Source: Arthrobacter citreus
GTDB taxonomy: Bacteria; Actinomycetota; Actinomycetes; Actinomycetales; Micrococcaceae
Reading direction: 5' to 3'
DNA length: 64,000 nucleotides
NCBI RefSeq assembly: GCF_009192745.1
Contig: NZ_VTFV01000002.1
Span: 1,240,001-1,304,000, forward strand
The notes below the pieces were generated by a model that saw only the letters and a list, made by a program, of their open reading frames with translations, was not told where the DNA came from and searched no databases. Position numbers and translations under genes: made by a program. Positions 43,546-52,821 of the stretch are shown here, piece after piece. Within the stretch, counting starts at the first letter, position 1, and every line of letters starts with the position of its first letter.

Positions 43546-44643
43546 TTAGGCGCCTGTGGTCAGCGCCGACCCGTACAACCGGGTCAGGCCGTCCCAGCCC
43601 CCTGCGGCGTAGGCGGCACGCTGGCGTACGGCGCCTGTTCCTTCGGTAAGCATCCGCTGCACACCGGCCAGGACATAGGCCAGATCGCCGTTCTCGTCCA
43701 GGGCCGGACGGATGTGGTCAACCAGTGCATCCACCTGCTCGGCGGCCGCAGAGGAGTCACCGAGCACCCCCATCAGCCGTCCCCCGAGTCCGTAGCGGGC
43801 AGCCTGCCACAGTCCGGCGTCGAGCAGTTCCGGGTCCGGATGCGAATCCGGTGCCGCTGCGGTGCTCAGGACCAGTCCGCGCACCAGGGCAGCGAGCAGG
43901 ACGGAGTCGGCCGCCTGAAGCTGGGCATCCCCCACTCGCACCTCAACGGTGGGGTAGCGCTGGGACAGCCGCGCCGCCCAGCCAATATGGCCTGAATCCA
44001 GGACTGCGTCAGAGCCGAGGAGCCGGGCAAGCCTGCGGTCATAATCTGCCGCATCGGCAAACTCCGGCGGGCAGCCCTGCACGGACCAGCGGCGGTAATG
44101 GATCAAGCGCCAGCTGGAAAAGCTCGTGTCCATGCCCCGCCAGAAAGGCGAGTTGCCGGCTAGGGCCGCGAGTGTGGAGAGCCACGGACGGAGCTTGTTC
44201 AGGGCGGTGATCCCGCTGTCGCGGCTGGGAACCGCAACATGGATGTGCGTCCCGTTGACGTAATGCTCCCCGGCCACGGCGCCGGTTAGCTCGCCCATGG
44301 CGCGGTAGCGTTCGGTACCGGTGACTTCGGCGGGAGTGTCCGCAATGCGGGGCGCAGCACCGGAAGGCACGACGCCGATGCCGGCTGAAGCGGCCGCCGC
44401 GGCTATGGCGGTGCGGGCACCGAGCAGCGAAACCACGGCGTCGTCCAGGGTCTCGCAGATGATGGTGGAGGTTTCGAGCTGGCAGGCGAGGAATTCCGAC
44501 TGCCCCACGGGAGAAGGAAGATCCGTGGCGGGAAGCGCCGGCTGTGCTGCCAGTGCCCGCGAAATCTCCTCCGCCCTGGGCGCCGGAAGTCCAGTGGCCG
44601 GGTCCACCAGCAGGAACTCTTCCTCAATGCCAAATGTCGCCAT
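43546..44643 (-). CDS. YbdK-type carboxylate-amine ligase (paralog 2)
   Basis: A 365-residue homologue of the neighbouring protein, from ATG 44643: MATFGIEEEFLLVDP, ACQLETSTI, NGTHIHVAVPSRDSGI and LIHYRRWSVQGCPPEF align with it throughout. The two genes have the same length and orientation and are 118 bp apart, so they arose by duplication. Both keep the family motifs, so both may be active, possibly on different substrates. The frame open to 44736 has no support. Confidence 0.88.
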   Translation of the reverse strand: MATFGIEEEFLLVDPATGLPAPRAEEISRALAAQPALPATDLPSPVGQSEFLACQLETSTIICETLDDAVVSLLGARTAIAAAAASAGIGVVPSGAAPRIADTPAEVTGTERYRAMGELTGAVAGEHYVNGTHIHVAVPSRDSGITALNKLRPWLSTLAALAGNSPFWRGMDTSFSSWRLIHYRRWSVQGCPPEFADAADYDRRLARLLGSDAVLDSGHIGWAARLSQRYPTVEVRVGDAQLQAADSVLLAALVRGLVLSTAAAPDSHPDPELLDAGLWQAARYGLGGRLMGVLGDSSAAAEQVDALVDHIRPALDENGDLAYVLAGVQRMLTEGTGAVRQRAAYAAGGWDGLTRLYGSALTTGA

Positions 44644-44736
44644 GCATTCCCCTGGTTGCCGAAGAATCCGGGAGCTGCCCGCCCTTCGCCTCAGTCTAGG
44701 ACAGCGCCGGTATCGCAGGGGAGGGGGCAGTGCCAA

Positions 44737-45537
44737 CTAGCCGGGCTGATTTGCCTGGGCCCTGACAGCACGCCAGGTGAAGGTGAGGTAGGGCAGCTGC
44801 AGTTCTTCTCCCGGTGCGTGTCCCAGATGCTCGTAGAGGTACCAGGAGAGGTTGGCCAGGACCTTGGCGCGGGTGGTTTCAGAGGCGGACAGGTAGTAGG
44901 CGCGGGACTTGGCCAGCTCCGCGAGATCCTCCGGCGTCATGGCCAGGGACCAGGACGTGGTGTGGAACTCCTCCAGTTCCAGCTCCGGTCCCAGCTCAGG
45001 ACGGAATCCCGGGCGCAGGACGTCCCCGGCATGGATGATCCGGGAAAACCGGTGGACCCAGGGGACGTTCACGTCCAGCTGGTTCCAGACCAGACCGGCA
45101 AAGCCGTTCGGGGTGAGAATCCGGGCGAATTCGGCGGAGGAGGCAGCCGGGTCGCACCAGTGCCACGCCTGGGCTACGGTCACGGCGTCAAACGAAGCAT
45201 CCGGAAGCCCGGTGCGTTCGGCCGTGCCCTGGGTGGCCGGGACATTCGGCAGCGAACGGGAGAGCTGGGCCAGCATGTCCGCGGAAGGATCCACGGCGTG
45301 GACCTTGAAACCCGCGGACACGAGGGCTGCGGTGTACTTGCCTGTGCCGGCACCGATGTCCGCCACGGACACGGACGCGGCCGGGCGTCCGGCAAGGGGC
45401 GGGACGTCAAAAAGCCAGTCCACCGCCGCATCCGGGTAGCCGGGACGGATCCGGTCGTAGTGTTCGGCGCCGGTGCGGTAACTGCCGCCCAGCTGCCGGC
45501 GGCGCAGACCGTCGAGCCTGGGTCCGCTGGAAGCCAC
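44737..45537 (-). CDS. SAM-dependent methyltransferase (class I)
   Basis: A 266-residue enzyme. The SAM-binding motif I is VADIGAGTGKYTAALVSAGF, followed by VHAVDPSADML (motif post I) and VTVAQAWHWCDP. This resembles the Methyltransf_11/UbiE-like group whose members often carry a QAWHW-type sequence. The substrate is unknown. It is 8 bp from hisN in the same direction, so probably in one transcript. Confidence 0.88.
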   Translation of the reverse strand: MASSGPRLDGLRRRQLGGSYRTGAEHYDRIRPGYPDAAVDWLFDVPPLAGRPAASVSVADIGAGTGKYTAALVSAGFKVHAVDPSADMLAQLSRSLPNVPATQGTAERTGLPDASFDAVTVAQAWHWCDPAASSAEFARILTPNGFAGLVWNQLDVNVPWVHRFSRIIHAGDVLRPGFRPELGPELELEEFHTTSWSLAMTPEDLAELAKSRAYYLSASETTRAKVLANLSWYLYEHLGHAPGEELQLPYLTFTWRAVRAQANQPG

Positions 45538-45545
45538 GTGGAGTC

Positions 45546-46355
45546 CTAGAAGAGGTCGTCGAGGTCGGGGTTGAGCCGCTGCAGTACTTCGTTGTGCAGC
45601 ATTCCGTTGGTGGCCAGGGCATTGCCGCCGAAGGGACCGTCCTCGCCTTCAAGGGAGGTGAACCGGCCCCCGGCTTCGGTCACGATCGGAACCAGGGCAG
45701 CCATGTCATACAGGTTGAGTTCGGGCTCGCACGCAATGTCCACTGCCCCCTCTGCCACCATGCAGTAAGACCAGAAATCACCGTAGGCACGGGTGCGCCA
45801 CACGGATTCGGTCAGGCCGAGGAACTCATCGAGGTTGCCGCGCTGCTTCCACCCGGTGAGGCTGGAGTAGGACAGGGAGGCATCGTCCAGGGTGGACACA
45901 TTTGAAACCCGCAGCCGGGTTGCCGATGCCAGTGACCGGCCCATGTAGGCGCCGGTTCCAGTGGCTGCCCACCATCGTTTGCCCAGCGCCGGGGCGCTGA
46001 CGACGCCGACCACCGGGACGCCGTCGTCCACCAGTGCGATGAGGGTCGCCCACACCGGGACCCCGCGCACAAAGTTCTTGGTGCCGTCGATGGGGTCGAT
46101 GATCCAGCGCCGCGGGCCGGAGCCAGTGGAACCGAATTCCTCTCCCAGGACGGCGTCGCGCGGCCGGGCACGGGAGAGCTGGCCGCGGATGGCGTCTTCG
46201 GCTGCCTTGTCTGCGTCCGTGACCGGCGTCAGGTCCGGCTTGGTCTCGATGCGGAGGTCCTGGGCCTTGAACCTGGACATGGTCTGGTCGTCCACGGAAT
46301 CGGCCATTACATGGGCGAGACGCAGATCATCGTTGTAGTTCTGAACGAACGGCAT
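45546..46355 (-). CDS. hisN: Histidinol-phosphatase, inositol monophosphatase type
   Basis: A 269-residue metal-dependent phosphatase. Metal ligands are in GEEFG, in [15 protein letters not shown] and in [19 protein letters not shown] (where the final Asp is conserved). The whole layout matches actinobacterial HisN, which removes phosphate from histidinol-phosphate in histidine synthesis. A general inositol monophosphatase role cannot be excluded, but the rsgA/aroA neighbourhood is the usual HisN context in actinobacteria. Confidence 0.9.
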   Translation of the reverse strand: MPFVQNYNDDLRLAHVMADSVDDQTMSRFKAQDLRIETKPDLTPVTDADKAAEDAIRGQLSRARPRDAVLGEEFGSTGSGPRRWIIDPIDGTKNFVRGVPVWATLIALVDDGVPVVGVVSAPALGKRWWAATGTGAYMGRSLASATRLRVSNVSTLDDASLSYSSLTGWKQRGNLDEFLGLTESVWRTRAYGDFWSYCMVAEGAVDIACEPELNLYDMAALVPIVTEAGGRFTSLEGEDGPFGGNALATNGMLHNEVLQRLNPDLDDLF

Positions 46356-46467
46356 ACTTCAACTTATCGCTATTGCCGCCGCGCTGCCCACGTTTACGCA
46401 GGTGCGCGCGGCGTGTACCTGCCTGGAGAGGACCTCCAGGATGTGTTCGCCGGGGTTCTCCGGCGCC

Positions 46468-47586
46468 TTATTGGGTGCCCAGTTCCTTGGCCTGCGCGCG
46501 GTTCTCGGTGCGCAGCCCGCCGGAACCCAGCAGCCGGCGCAGGGAGGCGAGCCGGGCTGGTCCGGCGGCTCCGGCGTTGCCGGACTCAACCCACGGGTCG
46601 AGTCCGCAGTTCACGGCCTCGTCGTCGTGGCGGCAGCCGCGTTCGCAGGCCTCGGTGCCCGGCTCAAGGTCGGGGAAGGCACTGAGGATCCGGTCCGGGT
46701 CAACATGGGCCAGCCCGAAGGAGCGGATGCCGGGCGTGTCGATGATCCAGCTGCCCGCCGGCGCGTCCTGCACCTTGAGCGCCAGTGCGGAGGAAGAGGT
46801 ATGCCGGCCGCGGCCGGTAACGGCGTTCACTCCGCCGGTGGCGCGCCGTGAGCCGGTGAGGGCGTTCACCAGCGTGGACTTTCCGACGCCGGAATGGCCC
46901 ACCAGGACACTCACCTTGCCCAGGAGGTGCTCGTGCAGGGCAGCGACGGCGCCCCCGGCCAGGCGGGCGGAGAGGCCGTCGTCGGACTCTGAGTCGATCC
47001 CCGCGTCGTCGGCCTGTGCCGTGCGGCTGATGACTACTTCCAGGTCCAGGTGCTCGTAGTTGGCCAGCAGGTCCGCGGGATCCTTCAGGTCTGCCTTGGT
47101 GATGCAGAGCAGGGGGGAGATGCCGGCGTCATACGCTGCCACCAGGGCGCGGTCGATGAACCCGGTTCGCGGCTCCGGGTTGGCGGCTGCAACCACGATC
47201 ACCAGCTGGTCCGCGTTCGCTACCACCACGCGCTCCACCGGATCGGTATCGTCCGCAGAGCGGCGCAGCAGTGTGGCGCGCTCATTGACCTTCACCAGCC
47301 GGGCCAGGCTGTCGGGGGAGCCGCTGACGTCACCCACCAGTCCCACCAGGTCTCCTGCAACCACCGGGGTGCGCCGCAGTTCCCGGGCCCGGGCAGCCGT
47401 AACAATCCGCTCCTGCGGCGTGTCCTCGTCCACGATCGCCGTGTAACGGCCGCGGTCAACGGTGATGATGCGGCCCGTGACGGCGTCTTCGTGGGCGGGC
47501 CGGTCCTTGGTGCGGGGCCGGGAGCCCTTCTTGTTCGGGCGGATGCGGACGTCCGATTCGTCCCAGCCTGAGGTGCCTCGTGCCAC
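46468..47586 (-). CDS. rsgA: Ribosome small-subunit-dependent GTPase A
   Basis: A 372-residue circularly permuted GTPase that helps mature the 30S subunit. The N-terminal OB fold is followed by the G4-like motif CITKADL before G1 (GHSGVGKSTLVNALTGS), the order typical of this family, then the G3-like DTPGIRSFG. The C-terminal zinc site is visible in CERGCRHDDEAVNC. It lies 2 bp from aroA, in the same direction, so the two are probably co-transcribed. Confidence 0.95.
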   Translation of the reverse strand: MARGTSGWDESDVRIRPNKKGSRPRTKDRPAHEDAVTGRIITVDRGRYTAIVDEDTPQERIVTAARARELRRTPVVAGDLVGLVGDVSGSPDSLARLVKVNERATLLRRSADDTDPVERVVVANADQLVIVVAAANPEPRTGFIDRALVAAYDAGISPLLCITKADLKDPADLLANYEHLDLEVVISRTAQADDAGIDSESDDGLSARLAGGAVAALHEHLLGKVSVLVGHSGVGKSTLVNALTGSRRATGGVNAVTGRGRHTSSSALALKVQDAPAGSWIIDTPGIRSFGLAHVDPDRILSAFPDLEPGTEACERGCRHDDEAVNCGLDPWVESGNAGAAGPARLASLRRLLGSGGLRTENRAQAKELGTQ

Positions 47587-47588
47587 GG

Positions 47589-48923
47589 TTAGGCCTCCTG
47601 CGCCGCCGTCGGCTCCGTACCGGCCACCAGGACGGTCCAGAGCTGCGCGAATTCGGGCATGGTCTTGGACGTCGCCGCGATGTCCTCCACCACGACGCCG
47701 GGAACCACCAGTCCCAGGATTGCTCCGGCGGTGGCCATACGGTGGTCGGCGTAGGTGCCGAAGACCCCGCCGTGAAGCGGCGCCGGGTCGATTGACAGGC
47801 CGTCAGCTGTTTCCGTGACCTTCCCGCCCAGGGAATTGATTTCAGTCTTCAGTGCTGCCAGACGGTCCGTTTCGTGTCCGCGGAGATGCGCTATGCCGGT
47901 CAGGAGCGACGGCGAACCTGCCAGCGCGCAGAGCGCGGCGACCGTAGGTGCCAGTTCGCTGGTGTCCGCGAAGGTGCCGCCGCGGATGGATTCGCCGCCC
48001 GTTACGGTCAGTACGCCGTCGGCGAGTTCAGCGGTGGCGCCCATCTGCGGCAGGATCTGCCGCCATTTGTCGCCCACCTGAGTGGTCTGTGCGGGCCAGC
48101 CCGGGATGCTCACGCTGCCGCCGGTGGCAACGGCGGCAGCCAGGAACGGGCCGGCATTGGAAAGGTCGGGTTCGATCTCCACGTCGAAGGCCCTGATGGG
48201 GCCCGGTGCGACGCGCCACTCGTTGGGCACGGAGTCATCTACGTCCACACCGCATTCGCGCAGCACCTGAACGGTCATGGCGATGTGGTCGAGGCTGGGA
48301 ACCGTTTCCCCGGTGTGGACCAGGTGCAGGCCGTGCGTGAAGCGTGCACCGGCCAGGAGCAGCGCGGAGACGAACTGGGAGGAGGCACCGGCGTCGATAT
48401 CCACGCGTCCGCCGGGAACGGCACCGCTTCCGGTGACGCTGAACGGCAGTGCGCCGCGTCCGCCGTCGTCCACTTCAATGCCCAGGCCGCGCAGGGCCTC
48501 GATGGTTGCGCCCATGGGGCGCTGACGCGCGTGCGGATCGCCGTCGAACGCGGCGGTTCCGGAACGCAGGGCAGCCAGCGGGGGCACAAAACGCATCACC
48601 GTGCCGGCCAGGCCGCAGTCAACTTCCGTGTTTCCGGAAGCGGATGCTGGAAGCGGCTCCACCAGCAGGTCGGGACCGAACGGCCCGCTGCCGGGGGCCT
48701 CCGTGATCTTCGCGCCGAGGGACCGCAGCGCGGTCACCATCAGGGCTGAGTCACGTGAGTGCAGGGGAGCGCGGAGGCGGGAGGGTCCGTCGGCCAGGGC
48801 GGCCAGCACCAGGTAGCGGTTGGTGAGGGATTTGGAGCCTGGAACCCTGACCACCCCGGTAACGGGGCGGCCAGGGGTGGGGGCCGGCCAGCCGTCTGCG
48901 ACGGGCACGGATGTTTCAGTCAT
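47589..48923 (-). CDS. aroA: 3-phosphoshikimate 1-carboxyvinyltransferase (EPSP synthase)
   Basis: A 444-residue shikimate-pathway enzyme. VPGSKSLTNRYLVLAALA holds the substrate-binding Lys/Ser/Arg, DCGLAGTVMRF is the second conserved site, and LRGHETDRLAALKTEINSLG and GTYADHRMATAGAILGL occur near the C-terminus. The gene has the normal length and precedes rsgA by 2 bp in the same transcript. Confidence 0.96.
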   Translation of the reverse strand: MTETSVPVADGWPAPTPGRPVTGVVRVPGSKSLTNRYLVLAALADGPSRLRAPLHSRDSALMVTALRSLGAKITEAPGSGPFGPDLLVEPLPASASGNTEVDCGLAGTVMRFVPPLAALRSGTAAFDGDPHARQRPMGATIEALRGLGIEVDDGGRGALPFSVTGSGAVPGGRVDIDAGASSQFVSALLLAGARFTHGLHLVHTGETVPSLDHIAMTVQVLRECGVDVDDSVPNEWRVAPGPIRAFDVEIEPDLSNAGPFLAAAVATGGSVSIPGWPAQTTQVGDKWRQILPQMGATAELADGVLTVTGGESIRGGTFADTSELAPTVAALCALAGSPSLLTGIAHLRGHETDRLAALKTEINSLGGKVTETADGLSIDPAPLHGGVFGTYADHRMATAGAILGLVVPGVVVEDIAATSKTMPEFAQLWTVLVAGTEPTAAQEA

Positions 48924-48928
48924 GGTGC

Positions 48929-49510
48929 TTAGGAACCTGCGATATCTGATGCGGTGCTGCGGACGGCACGTTCTGCCTTGGCCAGCTGCTTACGGGTCTG
49001 CTTGGTGACTTTGCGTGAACGGCGTCCGGCATCCTTGCCCATGGCCCGCACGCTGCGCTGCGTGTCCGACACCAGGTGCTCTGCACGCCAGGCCAGGCCC
49101 GGACGGCCATTGGTGTCCACGGCAGCCAGGAGCACGCCGCCAATCAGAGAGAGGTTCTTCAGGAGCTGGGTACGGCGATCCTTCCGGCCTTCAGCGGTGG
49201 TGGCATCGCTGTTGCGGTATTCCACCAAGGTGTTCACGCCTGCGGTCGCGGCGAGGACCAGTCCAGCCAGCCGGGAGAACTTGCCCAGGCCCAGCATGGC
49301 AGCGGCGCCGAGCTGGGTGGCACCGAGGACACGGGCGACGGCGGCCGGGTTTTCGGCCAGTCCAGCGGCAGACGGCACCGCCGAACCCAGCCGGTTCAGG
49401 GTAGGGGTGAGCTGCTGGGCGGTCTGGTCGGCGTTGCGCAGCCGCTCCACGCCCGCAGCCACAAAGCCGGCAGCGAGGAGCGGACGGGCTAGTTTTCGGA
49501 CAATGCTCAT
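48929..49510 (-). CDS. DoxX-family membrane protein
   Basis: A 193-residue protein. MSIVRKLARPLLAAGFVAAGVERLRN opens with the family's first helix, followed by ARVLGATQLGAAAMLGLGKFSR and two more helices (LAGLVLAATAGVNTLVEY, LSLIGGVLLAAVD). The last 60 residues are basic and cytoplasmic. DoxX-like proteins are linked to redox or electron-transport roles, but the exact function is unknown. It is just upstream of aroA and reads in the same direction. Confidence 0.82.
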   Translation of the reverse strand: MSIVRKLARPLLAAGFVAAGVERLRNADQTAQQLTPTLNRLGSAVPSAAGLAENPAAVARVLGATQLGAAAMLGLGKFSRLAGLVLAATAGVNTLVEYRNSDATTAEGRKDRRTQLLKNLSLIGGVLLAAVDTNGRPGLAWRAEHLVSDTQRSVRAMGKDAGRRSRKVTKQTRKQLAKAERAVRSTASDIAGS

Positions 49511-49857
49511 GCGTGGCCTCCTGGGTTACGCCGGACCGGCGTGCGTTCAAAGATGATACGGGTGTGCCTGGCGGGACACGCCGTACAACGGATACCCCCT
49601 AGTCTGGCACCTTTGGTCCCCTTGTACACCTCAGCTGCCTAACGCCCGGATGGGCCGCCGCGTGGAATATCCGCAGGCGGACGCCGGTTATGCCCAGTGC
49701 CGGACCGAGCGCCGGCAGGACTGGTGCGGACTGTGCCGGGAGTCTAGAGCGGAGTCGGAGGCTGAGGATGGCAGGTTCGCTGGTCCAGGAGCGGAACACG
49801 GCTGAGGGGGCCGTAGCCGGGTTGCTGGGGCGTACACGCCCCTTACACTTGGACTTA

Positions 49858-50535
49858 ATGAGAACTGATGTGCCGGAAGGCAGCCCACAGGTGGAAGATC
49901 CGGGCCTCGACGTCGCGTCCGAGCCCGAAGAGGCCCGCAAACTGCGCTTCGAGCGCGATGCCATGCAATACGTGGACCAGCTTTACTCAGCTGCCATGCG
50001 CATGGCCCGCAACCCGGCAGATGCTGAGGATCTGGTGCAGGAAGCCTACACAAAGGCTTTCTCGGCATTTCACCAGTACAAGCCCGGAACCAACCTCAAG
50101 GCCTGGTTGTACAGGATCCTGACCAACACGTATATCAACCTGTACCGCAAGCGCCAGCGGGAGCCCCTGCAGGCGAACTCAGATGGCGTGGAGGACTGGC
50201 AGCTGGCCCGCGCGGCTGAGCACAGCTCTTCGGGCCTGCGTTCGGCAGAGGCGGAAGCACTGGACCACCTGCCCGATTCCGACGTCAAAAGTGCGCTGCA
50301 GGCCATCCCGGAGGAGTTCCGCCTGGCGGTCTATTTCTCCGATGTCGAGGGCTTCGCGTACAAGGAAATTTCAGAAATCATGAACACGCCAATCGGCACC
50401 GTGATGTCCAGGCTGCACCGCGGGCGCAAGATGCTCCGTGAGCTGCTGGCCGAGTACGCATATGAGCGCGGCATCAAGGGCAAGGCACAGAAGGCTGCCG
50501 CCGGAGCGGCGGAGAATCAGGGGAAGACACTATGA
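49858..50535 (+). CDS. sigH: ECF RNA polymerase sigma factor, SigH/SigR type
   Basis: A 225-residue sigma factor from ATG 49858. Region 2 ([22 protein letters not shown] with the helix for -10 recognition up to [20 protein letters not shown]) and region 4 ([22 protein letters not shown] with [14 protein letters not shown]) are both complete. It is the thiol-stress sigma factor of actinobacteria; the next gene encodes its redox-sensitive anti-sigma factor, with four-base overlap. The frame is open further upstream, but residue composition there is random. Confidence 0.93.
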   Translation: MRTDVPEGSPQVEDPGLDVASEPEEARKLRFERDAMQYVDQLYSAAMRMARNPADAEDLVQEAYTKAFSAFHQYKPGTNLKAWLYRILTNTYINLYRKRQREPLQANSDGVEDWQLARAAEHSSSGLRSAEAEALDHLPDSDVKSALQAIPEEFRLAVYFSDVEGFAYKEISEIMNTPIGTVMSRLHRGRKMLRELLAEYAYERGIKGKAQKAAAGAAENQGKTL

Positions 50536-50792
50536 GCGATTGCCAGAGCCTGGGTGATTGCGATGACGCACGCATCGAACGGCTGTATGAATACCTGGAC
50601 GGTGCGCTTTCGCATGACGACCTGGTTGAAATCAAAGAGCACCTGGACGGATGCCCGGAATGCGCCGAGGAACACGATCTTGAGTGCGTTATCCGTTCCG
50701 TGGTGAAACGTTCCTGCACGGAAGAGGCACCGCAGACACTGAAGGCCAATATCCTCGCCCGGATCAGCCAGATCCAGTCAGTGGACCACTGA
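50532..50792 (+). CDS. rsrA: Mycothiol-system anti-sigma factor, RsrA type
   Basis: An 86-residue zinc anti-sigma protein that holds the SigH/SigR sigma factor until oxidised. The HLDGCPEC motif (His-x3-Cys-x2-Cys) and additional Cys residues ([20 protein letters not shown]) match the ZAS redox switch. Its start overlaps the sigma gene stop by four bases, so the two are made in step. Confidence 0.93.
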   Translation: MSDCQSLGDCDDARIERLYEYLDGALSHDDLVEIKEHLDGCPECAEEHDLECVIRSVVKRSCTEEAPQTLKANILARISQIQSVDH

Positions 50793-50807
50793 CCCGGCCA
50801 GGTAAAG

Positions 50808-50843
50808 GAAAACCCCCGTCGCCGGAAGGCTGCGGGGGTTTTC
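50808..50843. terminator. Terminator between rsrA and bL37-like gene
   Basis: GAAAACCCCCG pairs with CGGGGGTTTTC around a 14-nt loop, between the convergent ends of rsrA and the bL37-like gene. Its A and T tracts suit termination in both directions. Confidence 0.88.
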
Positions 50844-50880
50844 TTTCGTTAGCGCGGAAAATCCGGCCAGACGTCCTGAC

Positions 50881-50955
50881 TTAAGTGTTGGGACGCTTGC
50901 CGTGGTTTGCGCCGCCGCGCTTACGGTCACGACGCTTGCGTGCTCGCTTGCTCAT
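50881..50955 (-). CDS. 24-residue ribosomal protein, bL37-like
   Basis: A tiny gene with an excellent AAGGAGG site before ATG 50955. The product is MSKRARKRRDRKRG followed by GANHGKRPNT: very basic, with the conserved NHGKRPN end of the actinobacterial 24-residue peptide described as large-subunit protein bL37 in mycobacterial ribosomes. Its location next to the SigH/RsrA genes is also seen in related genomes as far as I recall. The name is by recognition; the existence of the gene is well supported. Confidence 0.8.
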   Translation of the reverse strand: MSKRARKRRDRKRGGANHGKRPNT

Positions 50956-51099
50956 GGCTGCCTCCTTCTTTCGCTTTCAAGTTCTGCCCTTCAGTCTCCC
51001 ACACACTGTGCCCTCGGCGTAAATGCGGACCCCGGTGCATGCGCTGCCGCTGCGGGCGTCGCCTAGGATGGATCAACCAAGCGACCAAAGGAGTTCAGC

Positions 51100-52065
51100 A
51101 TGCGAGCCGTGTACGCCCAGTCCCAGTCCCAGGAAGATCCGCTCAGCGGGCTGGTGGTGGGAGAGCTCTCCAGGCCTGAACCCGAGCCCGGTTTCCGGCG
51201 GGTACGGGTCCGTGCCTCGGCGCTGAACCGGCATGATCTGTGGTCCCTGCAGGGGATTGGGCTTCCCACGGACCGGCTGCCGATGATCCTGGGCTGCGAT
51301 GCCGCAGGCGTGGACGACGACGGCAATGACGTCATTGTGCATTCGGTGGTGTCCACACCGGGCTGGGACGGCGACGAGACCCTGGACCCCCGCAGGACCC
51401 TGCTCTCCGAGCGGTACCCGGGGACGATGGCCGACGAGGTCTGGGTTCCGGAACGGAACCTGGTTCCCAAGCCCGCGCAGCTCAGTTTTGAAGAAGCCGC
51501 CTGCCTGCCCACGGCCTGGCTGACCGCGTACCGCATGCTCTTCACCGTCTCGCCTGCGGCGCCGGGTTCCACGGTGCTTATCCAGGGCGCCGGGGGAGGA
51601 GTGTCCACCGCTCTGGTGGCCCTGGCTTCAGCCGCCGGGTTCAGGGTCTGGGTTGCCGGACGCAGCCCCGCCAAGCTCGAGGACGCACGCAGGCTGGGCG
51701 CAGAGGCCGTGTTTGAGTCAGGTGCGCGGCTCCCCGAGCGAGTGGACACTGTCTTCGACTCGGTGGGAGAAGCTACCTGGGGCCATTCCCTGAAGGCCCT
51801 AAAGCCGGGAGGCGCTTTGGTTACCTGCGGCGCAACTTCCGGGCCGAACCCTCCAGCGGACCTGAACCGGATCTTCTTCCTGCAGCTGAAGGTCCTGGGT
51901 TCCACGATGGGGACGCGTGCAGAACTGCAGCGGCTGGTCCAGTTCCTGCTGGCCACGGGCGTACGCCCCGAAATCGATTCGGTACTCGGGCTTGAGGATG
52001 CCGCCAAGGGCTTCCGCCGGATGCACGACGGCGCTGCCACCGGAAAGATTGTCTTCCGGCACTAG
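51100..52065 (+). CDS. Zinc-type alcohol dehydrogenase-like oxidoreductase (quinone oxidoreductase family)
   Basis: A 321-residue MDR-superfamily protein. The N-terminal GroES-like fold (SALNRHDLWSLQGIG) is followed by VLIQGAGGGVSTALVALASAAGF, the NADPH-binding Rossmann segment. The VFDSVGEATWGHSLKALKPGG region and FFLQLKVLGSTMGTRAEL complete it. The usual Cys zinc ligands are not evident, which favours the zinc-independent quinone oxidoreductase type. Substrate unknown. Confidence 0.88.
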   Translation: MRAVYAQSQSQEDPLSGLVVGELSRPEPEPGFRRVRVRASALNRHDLWSLQGIGLPTDRLPMILGCDAAGVDDDGNDVIVHSVVSTPGWDGDETLDPRRTLLSERYPGTMADEVWVPERNLVPKPAQLSFEEAACLPTAWLTAYRMLFTVSPAAPGSTVLIQGAGGGVSTALVALASAAGFRVWVAGRSPAKLEDARRLGAEAVFESGARLPERVDTVFDSVGEATWGHSLKALKPGGALVTCGATSGPNPPADLNRIFFLQLKVLGSTMGTRAELQRLVQFLLATGVRPEIDSVLGLEDAAKGFRRMHDGAATGKIVFRH

Positions 52066-52080
52066 CGCGGGTCCGGGAAC

Positions 52081-52114
52081 GCGAAAGGCGTCCGCTGGTG
52101 CGGACGCCTTTCGC
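52081..52114. terminator. Perfect hairpin terminator between convergent genes
   Basis: GCGAAAGGCGTCCGC pairs perfectly with GCGGACGCCTTTCGC around TGGT. It lies between the stops of the oxidoreductase (52065) and the SGNH hydrolase (52131), and probably ends both transcripts. Confidence 0.85.
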
Positions 52115-52130
52115 ATGTTCGGCAGCTGTT

Positions 52131-52730
52131 TCAGTTCATGTCCGGCAGATCGAGCCAGCGGAACCAGCCGCGGTGCAGCACCAGCCACGCGATCAGGCCG
52201 TAGCCGGCCTGGCCAGGGGTTCCGCCGTTCGCTGCGAGGTCCGTCCTCCACTGCTCATGGTTCAGCAGCGGAGTCAGCGTATCCACGTAGACGTGCTTGC
52301 GGCGTGTAGTCACGTCACCGAAGGCTGCGGAGAGGTCCGCGAGCCGGCGGTTGCGTTCGGCGTCGAGCCCCGGCGGGGGACCGACCACGAGGACCTTGAT
52401 GCTCATCTGGGCGGCACCGTCCAGAATGTTGGCAAGGTTCAGCCGGCTTCGGGCCGTGGAAAGCTCAAGATCCAGGTCACGGTCCGAGAGACCGATCACC
52501 AGCCTGTTCTCACACGTCTCATCGAACCTTCGGCCGGCCTCCATCAGCCAGCGGTTGGCAAGCGCTTCAGTGCCTTCCCCGGGGGCCGCGAGGCTGTAGG
52601 CCTCAAGCGTTGCGTTATCCGGCGTCGTACGGGCCAGCACGCGTCCGAGCCAGCCCAGGGCGCGGGGATCGCCGTGGCCGGCGAGCAGTTCGTCACCGAC
52701 CGCAGCGAGCCTGATTCTGCGTTGTTCCAC
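52131..52730 (-). CDS. SGNH/GDSL hydrolase family protein
   Basis: A 199-residue protein whose N-terminus RIRLAAVGDELLAGHGD matches block I of the GDSL family, but the nucleophile Ser of GDSL is replaced by Glu (GDEL). VIGLSDRDLD sits where the block III Gly-x-Asn-Asp would be, with Ser-Asp instead. These changes make ordinary esterase activity doubtful. It lacks a signal peptide. The family assignment rests on overall layout. Confidence 0.7.
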   Translation of the reverse strand: MEQRRIRLAAVGDELLAGHGDPRALGWLGRVLARTTPDNATLEAYSLAAPGEGTEALANRWLMEAGRRFDETCENRLVIGLSDRDLDLELSTARSRLNLANILDGAAQMSIKVLVVGPPPGLDAERNRRLADLSAAFGDVTTRRKHVYVDTLTPLLNHEQWRTDLAANGGTPGQAGYGLIAWLVLHRGWFRWLDLPDMN

Positions 52731-52821
52731 GAGTTCCCTTTTCAGTTGCTTAAGTGTCCAGATGAAGGGTGGTTAAAAGCCGGGTGGGGCACCGCCCGGT
52801 GCCCCACCCAAACCTAGCCTA

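Noticed and set aside
49793-49823. SigR-type autoregulatory promoter (GGAAC … GTT) before the sigma gene
   Set aside because: The spacing is 23 bp, longer than the expected 16-19 bp for this promoter class.
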